From: Branchiostoma floridae
Taxonomy: Eukaryota > Chordata > Leptocardii > Amphioxiformes > Branchiostomatidae
Direction of reading: 5' to 3'
Length of the DNA stretch: 64,000 bases
Assembly: GCF_000003815.2 (NCBI RefSeq)
Contig: NC_049993.1
Location: 13,615,526 to 13,679,525 of the forward strand
In this document: one piece after another, positions 1 through 15,900 of the stretch
How positions within the stretch are numbered: the first letter of the stretch is position 1
Layout of the letters: each line of letters begins with the position of its first letter
Notes under the pieces: model-generated
Databases searched by the model: none
Told to the model about the DNA's origin: nothing
The model's input: the letters and a program-made list of their open reading frames with translations, nothing else
Program-made: the position numbers and the translations under genes

Positions 1-1039
1 ATAATAGATTAGCTCTTCAGCGACCTTAACTGGTCCTAGATCACTTTGCAGGTTTTGATACTGTTGTATGATATGCTGGTTATGTTATTCAGAAATGCAC
101 TTATTCCTGTCACTACTAAGACTTACGGCAAACAAATATTCTGTATCTTTCACCAGTTCTACACTTTATGCACTCCAGACTTTTACAAACATACGGATGT
201 GTTAGTCATCTTTAACTTTGGCAATGAAATTCCCAGCACAGAGATGTATAGAAAGTAGAGAAAAACGGAATATACCACTCAACAAGAGTCTTTCAAGGCA
301 AGCTCTTCTTAATTTCTTTGCTTAAAAATAGCCACTAAAATCTTTGCTTGTGTTTCGGTCAATTAGTTTTTATCTACATAAAAACAGTGGAGGGTCCATA
401 CAAGTGGATCTGTATTTATTATGACTGGAAGGTAGTGAAAAACGATACTGAAAATAAAGTTCAATTAGTGGATTTAGGCTCTTGTTTGATGTCATTTGCA
501 GTGTTTGTTTGCTGTGGGTTTGAACAGAGTAGAGTATGGAAACAAACAAAAGGAATTAGTGTTTTTCCTAACTGGCAACTGGCTTCTTAAATAGGTCTAA
601 GAGTCCAACATTGTACCAGTGGCATGCATGGGAGTATTTTAATTTGCGAGCATAAGTTGCAGTGCTGCATTCATGGAGGGTGGGGGCTCTTGCAACACTG
701 TAAATTTAGGAGAACTAGGATTAGAATTAAGATAGTATGCATCTTCCAGTATGACCTTGCTAAGATGGGATACCCTTGGGAGGGGGTGGAGAACAAAGCG
801 AATACTGATATGCGTCAAGAAGGATGAACTATGACACAGTTACATTGTTAAAAACACACTGATGGAAGTATACAAAAATAAGACAGCCTAAAAGGCTTTC
901 GACAGTGTGTTTAAGTCCTAACTCTTCAACAACACAACAGTTTGTGGTAACAAGTGACAAGCACAATCTGGCTGCTTACATGCTCTTCTCACTATTCCTG
1001 CCAGGTGTCTCTTTTACAAAAGGAAAAATATTGCAGTAC

Positions 1040-2196
1040 CTTTCTCCCTCTGCGATGAGTTTTCTCTGTCCGTAGACCACCTCGGGTGGAGTCATCAGGC
1101 GACGCCCATCCCTGGTTAGGTAGTAGTTATCTGACAGCTTATGGCTGATGCCTTCTGGTAGATTGGCTGGAGGGGGTGATCTGTGACAGATGATGGTCAG
1201 AGATACAGTAAACCTAGCTTGGTATCCATCATATTCCAACATCTGACCGTTTCCAAAATGATATCAAGTTGCTTGGGTAACTGCTTTTATGGCGTATCTT
1301 ATTACCTGAACGTCTAATCTTCATCGACACACGTTATTTTAATAACCCTGTGAAAATGTAGTTTCAACAGTGTCATGTCATGAAGTTCAGATTTTTTGGG
1401 TGGATGGGTTAAAACAATTTCCATTCCAACAAGCAAATTTCCATCCTGGGGTGAAGGGACGGGTTCTGGAGACAGCACTGGCTAGTGCTTGGTGTGTTGC
1501 TGGCAAAACATCTGTCCTAGGTATGATACCAAGTTTCCCTGATTTGCTAGGTACTAAGTTGTAGGTAAGTAAAAGTTGAGTAGCCAGGGTAGTGTTCTAT
1601 CAAGTTATATATATAATAATAATCAAGGTTCTATTTGCTGAGTTGAAATCTGGATAGGGCAAAACTGAAGCACCAAAGGACCAAATTTTGAACTGATTGT
1701 TTCACCTGGTGGCCACGTCTTCAGCATATCTCAGTTGCAACTGTCGTGCCCCCTGAAACAGTAAACAAAAACAAAATCGCCTTAAAATTATGTGACTTGA
1801 AGTTTTACATGTCAAAATTGGACCCGTGTACACAGGTAGCTCTAAGTATTCACAGCAGATCATATGTGTTATTACACATTTACATACATTTTTGACTGGC
1901 TTCCTTGCTACTTTTCTGAAAGATTATTCGCTAGCCAAGCTTCTCCTTGCGCACGTAATAGGGATACAAATTTTTTAGAGTAAATAAATTTCGTCCTTCA
2001 ACCCCCCTCCCCCTTTCTTACCAAATATTGTACTGACAACAATGAAACATGGCCAACACTCAATCTCAAAGAAGGAAAAAGGTCCTACAACACTATAGCT
2101 ATCTGTCTATACAGGATAGAAGCCACAGAACTGCACAATATTTACCCCTGCGAACCAGTTTCTAAGCGACCTGATGAACGGACTAGCAGTCGCCAT
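1040..2196 (-). CDS. NDUFA7: NADH:ubiquinone oxidoreductase subunit A7, 3' end missing
   Basis: NDUFA7 (B14.5a) is an accessory subunit of mitochondrial respiratory complex I. Three exons were assembled on the minus strand. Exon 2196-2146 encodes MATASPFIRSLRNWFAG, close to the family N-terminus, and ends in phase 0 before GTAAA. Exon 1752-1706 encodes GARQLQLRYAEDVAT and ends in phase 2. Exon 1180-1040 encodes the diagnostic run SHKLSDNYYLTRDGRR and is followed by GTACTG. The phases agree at both junctions, giving about 79 residues against about 113 in the human protein. The short C-terminal exon was not found in bases 1-1039 and probably lies before the window. The start ATG sits in AAGATGGCGAC, a YY1-like context. 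The gene is divergent from RPS28, with 528 bp between start codons. Identification is firm; only the 3' end is open. Confidence 0.9.
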
Positions 2197-2690
2197 CTTG
2201 GACCTTACAATGTCAGGGACAGATCGTTACTGTTTCATAACAAAGGCTGTGATGCTTTTATTGGTGCAATTTTCGACTTTAAGTGGCTTTTATGAAGTAA
2301 AATCATTTTTAGATCACAATGGTGATCCCTTTGTCTAAAATTTGCCTTTTGTTCATCCCTTACAAGACAGTTTACCTAAGGTGAAATCCAAGTATCAAAG
2401 GTAGAACAATAAATGGTTTATCCCTCTTTTTGTGACCTTCTGGGTTAATAGTTACAACCACTATAGATTTTAGGGGTGGTAAAGGTAATATGAAACAAAA
2501 CGTGCTACAAATTTTAACAACTTAGAAGCTACAATTTAAGATAAAAATTATTTCTAAAAGTATTTATAGAAGATTTATCTTAATTTCTACACATGCTGCA
2601 AATATTGTAGCTTTCAGAATTATTTGCCTCCCCTTGATTTATATTAGACTATTCCAAGCCCCTGAAAATTAGCGCGGAAACCCCGACAAT

Positions 2691-2701
2691 CTTTCTCTTT
2701 C
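2691..2701 (+). promoter_or_regulatory. 5'TOP-like pyrimidine tract of RPS28
   Basis: The tract CTTTCTCTTTC lies 24 bases before the RPS28 ATG, just after a short GC-rich stretch. Ribosomal protein mRNAs normally begin with such a terminal oligopyrimidine tract, so the transcription start is probably here. No 5' end data are available. Confidence 0.55.
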
Positions 2702-2724
2702 GCACCCGCCATTGCTCAGTCAAA

Positions 2725-5026
<2,302 letters not shown>

Positions 5027-5351
5027 GGGGACCTTAAAGAAATACAAAAAAAAATGTAAGAATGAAATTCTATATTTTGTATTCATTGTCAATTCCCAAG
5101 AACCAACTTATCAAGTTATTGTTAAGGTGGTTTGATTAATGTAGACATTCAAATATTTGCCATTTAAGTTACCACCCAAAAGTTACACCACCATGAGTAT
5201 GCTTTGTGTTGTTGCTTTAACCACAAACTTAAAATCAAATCCCTGCCAAAATAATAGACTTCACAGGAGTAAATTCTATGTATCATTCCTTTCTTTGCAA
5301 CTCTGTGCCAAATTTGAGAAGTCATATCTCACTTCTTCTCTATTCCTTACA

Positions 5352-5530
5352 GATTTCTTGGAAGCGTATCTTATGCAACTGAAGAGTCGGCATCTTCTAG
5401 TGGTTGTACAGGAAGACTGGAGCTGCTGGACGATGGCTGCTCTGACAACAGCAAAGCAGACTGAGACAGCTGATGTGTTGACCAGACTTCTGTTCATGCA
5501 AATGTTGTAATAAAACACTGCTTCCAAACT
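5352..5530 (+). other. RPS28: Probable 3'UTR exon and poly(A) signal of RPS28
   Basis: A good acceptor (TTCCTTACAG) ends at about 5351 and AATAAA stands at 5509-5514. The coding exon ends at 5026 and is followed by a possible donor (ATGTAAGA) near 5055. A separate non-coding last exon would explain this arrangement. The 117-codon open frame over this region (5157-5510) shows no family resemblance and is probably accidental. Confidence 0.45.
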
Positions 5531-5607
5531 ACATGGCCATCTGTGTACTTCTCTTGTGTGCACTATTAGTAATACATATAACAAACCATTGAGGAACATA
5601 TATGCTA

Positions 5608-5719
5608 ATCTCCAAGCAGATCATACTGTGGCCAATGAAACTCCTTTGCCGGCTTAACTCCTTCCCCAGCTTATGATATGACATTGTATATTATGCCACT
5701 ACAAGATCTGCTTGGAGAT
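5608..5719. mobile_element. MITE, CTCCAAGCAGA family
   Basis: The 15-base ends ATCTCCAAGCAGATC and GATCTGCTTGGAGAT are exact inverted repeats enclosing 112 bp in total. Related copies lie at 11706-11814 and 45590-45700, and a single end lies near 61945-61980. Confidence 0.75.
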
Positions 5720-6767
5720 AACATATACATGTTTGTATTATATTCACCAAGGTCTGGTGATTCAGCATATCATGGGATGGGGTTGCAATAGGTTTCTAGT
5801 TTCGCAAGTCTCTTAGAGATGCAGGTCAGGTCACTTTAAAGGTTACTGAGTGAAAGGTGTACTAATCTGCACTTCAAAAATGCTGATGAATTAGTAAGGA
5901 TAATGGGTGGACTGATCATGTACTAGTTTAACTATGCTACACATCTCTTCCCAGTGATTATTGTGGCTATAAAGCCAACGGGATCATGTTCTCACTTTTT
6001 TCCACAAGATGCAAAGATGATAATGAATCAAGAATGTCCCCATCCATTCTTTTTGTCTGTATTTTGTACAGAACGACCATAACCAACGGGTAAAGAACAT
6101 ACCAAGACAAAATGATTTTTAAAAACTTAATTCCAACAGTAAAAATTAGCAAATAAACCAGTACATCTAAACGAAATACAAAAACTACTCTATTTGTAAC
6201 ATCGGCATGTAGCTGCCATACCTTGCCTTAAAAAAAAATACAAAAAAAGGTTGTTTCATGGCAGTTCTAAGCTCTGGTTCTTGACAAGAAGAAACATGAG
6301 GAACACAGAAGCAAAGACAATATGATTTTCCCTATACAATAACATTGTATTGTGTTAGTTAGTTAGTCCCATAGCCTTTTAATCAGCCGTAGGCTGATTA
6401 ATCGGCCGTAGGGGCAGCATGACAACTGTCATGCTGACTCAGCAGGCTTTTAGTCCCCTGGCGGCGCCCATCTCCTCTCCGGGGCGTTTGTATTGTGTAC
6501 AATTGTATTGTGTACAAAGAGGTAAATTTCACAAACATGATTTTAACACAACTGTTTTATTCCAATGAAGATTACAGCCCATCTCTCAAACATGTACACA
6601 TGATTAAAGTCTTGCTTGAACTGCTCTATATCAAAAGGACGTGTATGGTCACCAACATTAAGCATAAGACAATGTGATCTCTCTACATGCACAGATTCTA
6701 ATAGTTCGATTTGCTTACATCTAATTCTGCCTCAACGATCTTATTACAGTGATCATTCACAATAGGC
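5720..6767. other. Convergent intergenic spacer, RPS28 to SREK1
   Basis: No credible coding exon is seen. The complement of AATAAA at 6556-6561 is a candidate poly(A) signal for SREK1 on the minus strand. Bases 6361-6487 hold a GC-rich palindromic repeat that includes AATCAGCCGTAGGCTGATTA. Confidence 0.5.
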
Positions 6768-6907
6768 TAGTTCACAGTTTGAGGTGTCATGCAGTGTTGC
6801 TGTGTGGGTAATATGTCAAAGTTCAAGGCCCCTGTCAATACAGAAAGAGGTCCCTCAACTTTGACATGATATCCACACTGTGCATGCACACTTCAACCTA
6901 TGAACTA
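6768..6907. mobile_element. MITE with TAGTTCACAG ends, family 2
   Basis: The left end TAGTTCACAGTTTGAGGTGT pairs imperfectly with the right end at 6888-6907. The core contains GGGTAATATGTCAAAG. Relatives occur at about 10290-10400, 18200-18395 and 49518-49679. It lies in the SREK1 3'UTR region. Confidence 0.65.
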
Positions 6908-6974
6908 CCTTACTTCTGCAAAAGTAAAAAAAGCACATCTACTACATGTATTTTTGACTAGAGACAGTATTGAC

Positions 6975-9900
6975 TTAATCGCTATCCACGTCCATATCAG
7001 CCTGGCCCTGGCTACCCGAGTCTCCGAATTCCTCGCTGGAGGGCGGGGCTTCCGCGGGCTGTTCCACGGGTGCCTCCGGTGCGGGGGCTTTGGCCACTTT
7101 CTCCTTCTCACTGTCGTAGCCTTGTTCTTCCTCGTCATAGTCACGGGTAACCTGGGAGGAAAAACAACAAACTTGTCAACAAATGTGCATACTTAAAAGG
7201 AAAGCAAAATCCTACTATACCATGCTAGATATACTCCAAACAAGGGTATTAGCCAGCATCCCTTGATGGAATTTTGCTGCTGGGGATGGACAAAAATTTT
7301 GCCCATTCCTGTGATGGCCAATAATCAGCATTTTAAGATATCAATTTAGTCTACCAGCAAAACTTGCCCCCCAAAATAAAGCAAACAGCATTTCAGAGGA
7401 TCTAGATTTCAACATTTTCCTGGGAAGCATGCCCCCAAAGCCCTCAAGGATCATCACGCCTTTGAGAGGATTTCCATTCAAAGTCCAGGGGACGGAAAAA
7501 AATTCAGGCTGACTACAATTGCTCCAAAGCCAATTTCTCATCTGCTGGGTAATCATACCTTGGCCTCTTTCTTTTCCTCCTCTTGCTCCTTGCTCTTGCC
7601 TCTGTGTTTCTCCTTGTCCTTCTCACGCTCGCGATCCTTGTCCTTGTCTTTGTCCTTCTTCTTCTTCTTACTCTTGGTGGTGTCTCGCTCCCGGCTACCG
7701 CTGCGGTCACGATCTTTATCTTTATCCTTCTTCTTCTCCTTCTTATGCCTAGAAAAGATCCTACAAGTTATTTTCCAGCTAAATACCAAACTCAGGTCTT
7801 ATGGTTAACAAAGAAACATATTGATTATGTGAACATTAACCATTAAAAAGTCCATGGTAAAATTGAAATCTTTTCCACACTATTTGCTATATAGGGTGGT
7901 GTTAATCTGTTTCTATGGCCCTTGGGCCACACAGCTGTGGAAGCACTATTGCAGGGTCTAGTCCACTGGTAGTGGTAAGTGTTAAACGGAAATACTCTTT
8001 GTCATGAATGCTAAGAAGAGAAAGCATTATGTACTACAGTAAAAGCCGCTTAATTGCACAGCCTATTTGCCAGCGAATTTGGTGCAATTATCCGGCTGGT
8101 GCAATTATGCGAAGTTATCTAGCTGGACCGCACCGGTTTGGGATTTTGTGATTCCGTGCAGTTAACAGAAGTGTGCGTTAATCCGATGTGCAATTAACTG
8201 GCTTCCAAAGTACTTGCAAAGTCTTCAAGTGTGATCTGCCTGGGATTTGAACCTGCCATGAAAAAGTCTTTAATAGATAAAGAGAGACTGATGGCATCAA
8301 AGTGCTTACTTGGAGGAAGATGTCCGTCTTGCCGGGGATTTGGATGGCGACCGTTTGGGAGTGCGCGAACGTCGTCTTGGGGACCTGTGCGAATCAAAAC
8401 AAGTCAGCTCATGGTCAGAAAAAACAAGCACAGCTCAGCAATAACTATAATTTCATTCATATTCAAAAGCCAGTCTATTATCATCTTTTACATAATGACG
8501 CTGGATTCTTAAGTTCTAAAATTGGAAATTAGTGGCAGAAAGTGCTCTTGGGATAAGCACTTTTCATCAGTTTTCTCACTGGATTCAAAAATAAGTACCT
8601 TGCCATCCTCTCAGATGGGGCGTCCCGTGTCTGAGGACAGCCACAACTAATGCATGTTAAAGAACACCACACTTATTATAAAGAGTAGGGAGTCATCCTT
8701 GTGTGAGTGGATCAAACCTTAGAGTCTGGTCTTCCGCAGCTTGTACTTGCTTATGCAAATCTGGTGTGTTACACCTAAAGACCGTTTACTGGTTATGCAA
8801 ACAAACAAACAAGCTTACCTGCTCTTGCTGCGGGATAATCGACTGGTGGTGCGGTAGCTACGAGGTGGGGTACGGGTGCGGGAGCGTCGTCTACCCCTGA
8901 AACAGACACAGCGAGAACAACACGGTTCATCATTAACAACTCATGGACTTTTCAAGATAACTTCATTCTTTGAATTTATGTCGCATTTACCATAATTAAC
9001 AATAATGTTGGCTTCACTTTGTATTCTTTTAAAATGACTTCTTTACGGTTTTTGATGATACCAAATATTTGTAGATTTTGTCGTTTTATCTAGAACACAA
9101 ACAAATACATGTGACATATGTACCCGTGTATTTTTGCCCAAAGCCAAGGTACTTCAGTGCTTTTTGACAGCAAGTCTAAATAAATCTGAGTAGTCCTTTT
9201 GAAAGACATACAATATTCTTTAAATTGTGCCTTACCAGACAGATAACCAAATAAAAGTTGAAACTATTACAATCTGATTTTCCTTATCCTAAACCGAATG
9301 AGGTAAGAAATTTGTTTGTGTTGAATGACAGTTATAAACTCCAACATAAAGTGATCCTTTAAGAGAGGAGCATCTGTGGAAAAAAAAGAGAAACATGGTA
9401 CAAAGCAACACCCAGGAATGTTCCACATACGATCATAGGGAGTTGCAATAAAACATCAAACGTTAGGGTCTCATTCCCTTTAGATTTTACAGATCTTTTT
9501 CCTTTCAGTACTGTTTCAGGATTGCTACATTCAAAAGACTTTATTGCAATGCCTATATGATCTTTTATGGTCCATTCCTTATGTGCTTACTTGGCTGTTG
9601 CCGAGTGTCGTCTGGCGGGTGATTTGGATGGTGACCGTCTATGTAAGATTGAGAAAACAGTCAGCACCCTTGTTATATACTCTAGTTTAGTCAAGGCACC
9701 AGGGAATAAGTACACAGTCTGAGTTAAGAAGTCTCCATCCTGGAGGCGATGCCAAAATATGTCTTTCTCTGGATAACAGGTTCTTTGTTCACAACTTATT
9801 TCAAATATATTACAACCAATCTTTTGGTTACTGTATTTTACCTTCCTCAGCAATTTACTACAGCAATACTGACCAGGTTCTATTTTGCACTGCAGCTAGG

Positions 9901-12900
9901 TGGCGCTGCTAACAATGCGGTCCCAAACATTACCTATTGTCACATATACTGTTTAGCAGCAATAAATAAGAGATTTGGGATCTGTTAGCAACGACACCTA
10001 GCTGCAATACATAAAAGTTGTTTTAGTTGTATACAAAAAAGTTGTGAATGAAGAACTTTGATATCAATTCATTTTCCAACCTGAATGAATTATTTCAGAT
10101 ACATTTTCCTTTGAAGAAGAAATTACTATTTGGACTAGTCTTACTTATCAGTGTTACTTAGTACATTGATGATTACAGTAGCAATTGTTTAGTAAAGCAT
10201 ATAAGAAAGTATTAGTCAATGGTAAATTTGTCAAAATAACAAAACGTTAAACCGTTGCAAAAACAGAGAAAAAAGCAATGCTATAAGCATAGATTACCGT
10301 GCACATGTGCAATGTTATGCATTGTTGGTAATATGTCAAAGGTCAAGGCCCCTGGCAACACATGAAGATTGGCCAGTAGCCTTCAACTTCGACAATTTAT
10401 AATTTGCACACTAATTCTTAACCAGTTTATTGTAAGAAGCTTGTTGTTTTCAGTATGTTATGTCTTTATGGACTATTTCTCGGTCAACTTCCAGTCAGTT
10501 GAAATGCCTTACCGGGATCGGGAGCGTGACCTTCGTTCGCGGGAACGAGACCTCCTTCTGCGAGGGGACCGAGAGCGTCTCTTCGGGGACCGTGACCTGG
10601 ACCGTCGATGTCGGCTACGGCTGCGTGAACGTCGGGACCGGGATCTACATGATTTGAAGGGTAGTAGGTTAGAGTCAATCTAGTAGTTAAGTCATGTCTG
10701 CACCATTCAAAAGTCAAGAAAATACACTAGCAGTTAGCACAGATAGAGTGCTAAGGCTCCGTCCCCCATTGTAATTTGGACACCCATGCTGTAATTTAGG
10801 CCCCTACACTGTATTTCAACTAGCTCAGAAGTCAATGACTCATAGAAAACCTTGAACTTTTAATCTCCATACAATTACTTGTTGGAGTGTTTGCAGTGAA
10901 AATGTTGTGATTTATCCAGCTCATGTACACTTTGCCTTAAACATATACCTAAAAACATTACATCAACAGTATCAATAGTTTATTTTCACAGGGTTTGATT
11001 TTGCAGAAGTGTCGTAAGTTTGTTGCTGAAACAATTCTATGGCACAGTAATAATACAATGGAAATGCATATATTTACTGTGTCATAATTTCGGGGAGAAG
11101 AGGTTATGGCAAAAATATTGCATCACAAACATTTCTCGATGTACGGCATTGCTTACCTTCGGGGTGACCTGGACCTCGAGCGCCGTCTCCGAGAGTAGGA
11201 TCGCGATCTGGACCGGCTTCGGCGCCGCTTGTCGTCCTTCTTTTCTGAAATCTCTGAAGACCGTAAGGTTGGCTTTTCTAGAACCAAAGTTTCAACAGCA
11301 GGGCATTTATTTCAAAATTCTTCATTCAAAATTTCAGAAAGTCAGAAACGACCATGCTTTATTATATTAGAGTTAATCGTTCAATATAGCACATCACTGC
11401 AGAGAGAGAGAGAGACACTTTAGGCTAGCTGGAGAATGTACCTATGGCTGGGATTTGCAACGTGGCCGCCGTCATAGTTCCTGCATTTGGGTTGAGTGGA
11501 ATATATTACACATATAGCCCAATTCTAACAATACTAAACAACCTGGAAAAGATCTGGAAAGCTATAACTATACTATAAGTAGAGGAAGAATTTGTACTTT
11601 TTTGGGGGGAGGGGGGCTGACATATATCTTTCTATTTGTATATCAGAAGGATGCCAAAGATGATTTTTCTTTGAATGAATCTTGTAAGCAATTTTGTGGC
11701 AGACACTGATCTCCAAGCAGATGTTGGGGTATCCAGAAAAAACATTAAGATTGAGCTCACTGGTCAATCAGAAAATGTTACAATCTTTCACCCCAACATC
11801 TGCTTGGAGGTCAGAAACAGCTTTCCAGTCAGTACCAGTCTTAACATACTTTGACAGATAATTTCGGATTATTAATTCCTTCCACATTAGATTTTAAAGT
11901 GTTATTAAAAATAGAAGACTGTACAAGAGTTTGAGAAAAGGGTGGAAAATTTGTTGTCTTCAGAGTTGTGATGTACAGATGGATTTGAAACTTGGTCTGT
12001 TACATAATAATTTCACTGTACTTTTCACTAATGCTTCAAAGACAAATGTTTGGTGTGATTTTGAATGATTTCACAGTAACATGAATATATGATGGTAAGA
12101 TATGAAAAATATCAGATTTAAGAATGTTGTTTTCCTTTACCAATACTAAAAACAGAAGTTGCATGAAACTGGTGAAGAGAGAAAAAGATGAAAAGTACCA
12201 ATGGTTTACAACTGTAGTGTGATAGGTGTAAGGTCATTTGAATGATTCATATTCATACCTGACAAAATGTGAAACATGCCTTAGTTATCACTCTTAGTAT
12301 ATTCAACTAAAATTGGATTCTGTCTTTAAGCTACAATAATTTCAACAAGGATATAGTAATTATACACATTCTTGCCGTAATAATGATGTGTTACCATATG
12401 ACACTAAACAATTTTAAAGTCTAATCTATAAGTAATATTTTCATTTGCAAATAAAACAAATATGTTTCATTAGTTATGTGAAGACATTTATATATTAAGT
12501 CATGCCAATATATATTTTCATTTTAACTATGCAGGCAAGGACCTAGAAGTAGAACCTATTTCTGAATATTCTACAAATTTTCAAAATCAATATTCATTTC
12601 TAACAATAGATTACTTGATTCTAAAGCAGTTTTTTTATCTCAGCGAACTCCTGTTAACATACACCAAACATCCTGACCACCCCTTTGTTTGGTTCGTCCG
12701 AGAACATCAATCAAGAGACTGTGGGACGCTCCACAGTTGCCGTGGGGGGTGGCCAGGCTTGTTAGCAAAAAACCAAGACACAGCACAAGAGAATCCAGCC
12801 AAGCATTAATTTACAGTTGCAGTGTTTCGTAGCTAGCATGCTGTCAAACCATGTGGGGTCAGTCCATTCGTTGTTTTCACGGTTGTTTTATTTCCTGCTA

Positions 12901-15900
12901 GGAGGTTTTGTACATGATTGGAAGTACTCAGTTGGAACATGTTCCTAGTTTCTCAATTTTGTGGTAAGATGCCATAGCGAAAAACTTGGAAACAAAACCA
13001 CCGCGAAAATTCCAAAATTTACAGTATTTCTTCCTCTTGTGTCAAACACCAGACCAGCTAGTAACATATTTTGATCCATTCCAAATAGTGTAACTGCTTT
13101 ACAATACATCAAATTCTTGGCTCATTCCTTTAAAATACACATATTTTTGCAAAGCAGAATGCTACTAGCATTTCTCAATGATGTACATAAAGGGTATTCT
13201 ATTAAAAAGATTTTTGGGTAGGGCAGTTACTTTTCTTTCCATGTTCTGTCCTTTTTTTTAATGAGTGGTGTTTAAAAAGATCTTGGTATAAAATATATCA
13301 AGTAGAAAGATCCGGTCTGTGCTTTCAACAAGGAGGAAGAACTGTCAGTTCCGTAGTGGAAGTGTGTAAAAAATGTCCTGAATTCCCTAGAACTCGGGAG
13401 TGCTGGGTTAAAACTCATGTAGATACAATGGAAGATTATATAAAAGTCAGAGATGGCATCCTTGGTTCCATCCTGGTTGTCAGGAGTGGGAGTGACACGA
13501 GGGTGTGCCTTGGTTATGTAAGCGAGGAAAACTATGCAATCACTGAATGCCTACTGCTCTCTGCCATGCACCTTGACTCTCAGCCCATGCAGTTGTTGGG
13601 GGTGGGCATCCTGTGGTTCATGGTACCGTGCTCTGCTAACTAGAGTTTGCAAAACCATGTCGCAAAGACTGAAAAAGTTGCTTGAAGCAAGACACACAAT
13701 TTTTCCCAAAATTTCGTGGGATAGTAGCAACTGGTTTAATGCCGAAGATCCAGTTTTAATTGTTGAATTTTCAAATTCTAGCCCAATTTTCAAATTTTAG
13801 CTAAATTTTCAAATAATCCCAGCATTGAAATTTCAGCCCAATTCTTACATTCTATCAGTATTTTTTCTAATTTTGGCCTATTTTTTTCTTTATTTAGCCC
13901 AGTAAAATGTAAATTTATCTTCTATTCCTCGAAATTTTTCTGCTGTTCCATGCCTTATAACAGCAAACAAATCCAACAATGCACAACAGACGTGAACGTA
14001 ACGCACAACGAGAGCGGAACACCACACCATGAACCCGGCGGATCAGAGTCGACAGAATGCCCGGCTAGTTCCACACCTGGGACATCAGGCCCAAACAAAC
14101 ACAGAGGTAGTAGTAGTGCTGTTCTCCTTGATATTGACCACTTGCCTGCATTGAGGGCGGACGAGATATGACTCTGTGCTTCTCGCACTTGGTTCAAGAC
14201 GGCGTCAATCTGGGCCACGTGGGGGTTGGTCAGGGCCACAGGTTTGTTTAGGGCGATGTTGGAGTAATTAACCCTAATATGCGACATACCAAAGGATTAG
14301 AGAGAAATGGAGAATACAGTAGGAAGAGAGAGGTTTGGGCGCACCTGGCTCGATGGCGGCTGTGATTAGAGCCTCCGCATCGCGGACACGTTTCATGGCC
14401 TCCTCGATTTCCCGGCGCTGTGCCTCGGGAGTCTGAGTCTGGGGCTTGACGATAGCATTGTTGGAATGGTTAATCCTGGAAATTAAGGTTTAGAGCCTAT
14501 GAGACATTGGGTGGTGTGTCGCCGGCACACTAGCAAACCATAAAGTAATCATATGCTAAATAGGCTATTGCAGGGGAGCCCTTCCTTCCGGGATGTAAGA
14601 AAACCCCATGTGGAGCCTCAACAACAATTTCTTTTGACCTAAAGCAGCAAAACCCCATGTGAAGCCTTGATAATCATTTCCTTTCTATATCAGAAAAACC
14701 CCAAGAAGAGCCTCTATGAATTATTTTTCATGTGCATCTGCAAAGCCTTTGCAGAGCCTCAAAAAGAATTTTCTTTCACTGTATCAGCAAATCTGATTAG
14801 ACAGCAGTTCAGGTTTCACACAGAGGGGGCGCTGGTGCACATCCGAGAAGGAAGGAGTTGACAGAATGGTAGTTTGTGTTGTTAAGTGTGAATGGGGGGA
14901 AACTCCCTGTAGGGCTCGTGGCAGCCTTATTCACGGCCTTGCTCTCACCGCCGAGCCTGGAGTAACAATAACAGTCACATTACTTTCCACATAACAGCCA
15001 AATCTTCAGGAGATACCACCTTTAAACAAGCACAACAGGGTTTGCAATGTGATGTTCTATCATTATCCATGTGTAAAACATTCATACTCGTAGTTTTGTC
15101 GGTAAAAATACTTCACTCATCTTGTCTTAACTTATATCACGATTGCAAACCCCGTGCCCATCGTACTTTGTAACCACTTTTAGAAATTAGAGGGAACAAA
15201 ATTTAACAAACAACAACAACACTCTGCCAAAAGCCATTATGCCTCCCGAATGGAAGCATTTCTAGTAGCTTCAGTATACTACTCATACATTTAACATGTG
15301 CTTTCCTTTGGACACTATCATAATATATTCTTGTGACAACTATGTCAGATCATTTTACAACTTCCTACTAATAACAACAATATATACAAAAAATGTAAGG
15401 TCAATGAGATAATTGATAAGTTGTTCTTAATATGTACATAAAACCCTTACATCTAAATGATCAATACGTGAAAGACAGTTTCTTATAGTAAAACATCTAT
15501 AACATTAAACAATCAATGATCATATAAAAAAAACTAAGAAAGGAAAGCATGTCACTTTCCAAACAATCATCACAGAATGCTAAAAGATGTTGTTCTATAA
15601 ATCATACAATGTACTTAAATTTCATGTTAAATCATATGGAACTTATCAAGCCAAAATAATCTTAATCATAATCATATCAAGAAATGCTAGGATAATTTCA
15701 TTAAAAACTGGTATGCTAAAAAATCAAAATAATACGATTTTGGTATCAAGAGAAATACCTTTTTACAAATAAATACAACAATTCAAAGTATATAATTACA
15801 TATTCTCATCAGATTGAACAGGTAGCCCATGAATAGGACATTGTAAGATGTCTTACAAAATAATCTTAAAAGCTTCCAAAGAAAGAAATACGTGTGAATG

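Noticed and set aside
7513-7846. Several overlapping open frames of 65-87 codons
   Set aside because: They are shadows of the Lys/Asp/Glu-rich SREK1 exon 7748-7559, whose low-complexity sequence stays open in other frames.
14940-14965. Possible 8-nt microexon (GCTCGGCG) on the minus strand of SREK1
   Set aside because: It is flanked by CTCCAG and GTGAGAGC, but its length would break the frame and nothing else supports it.
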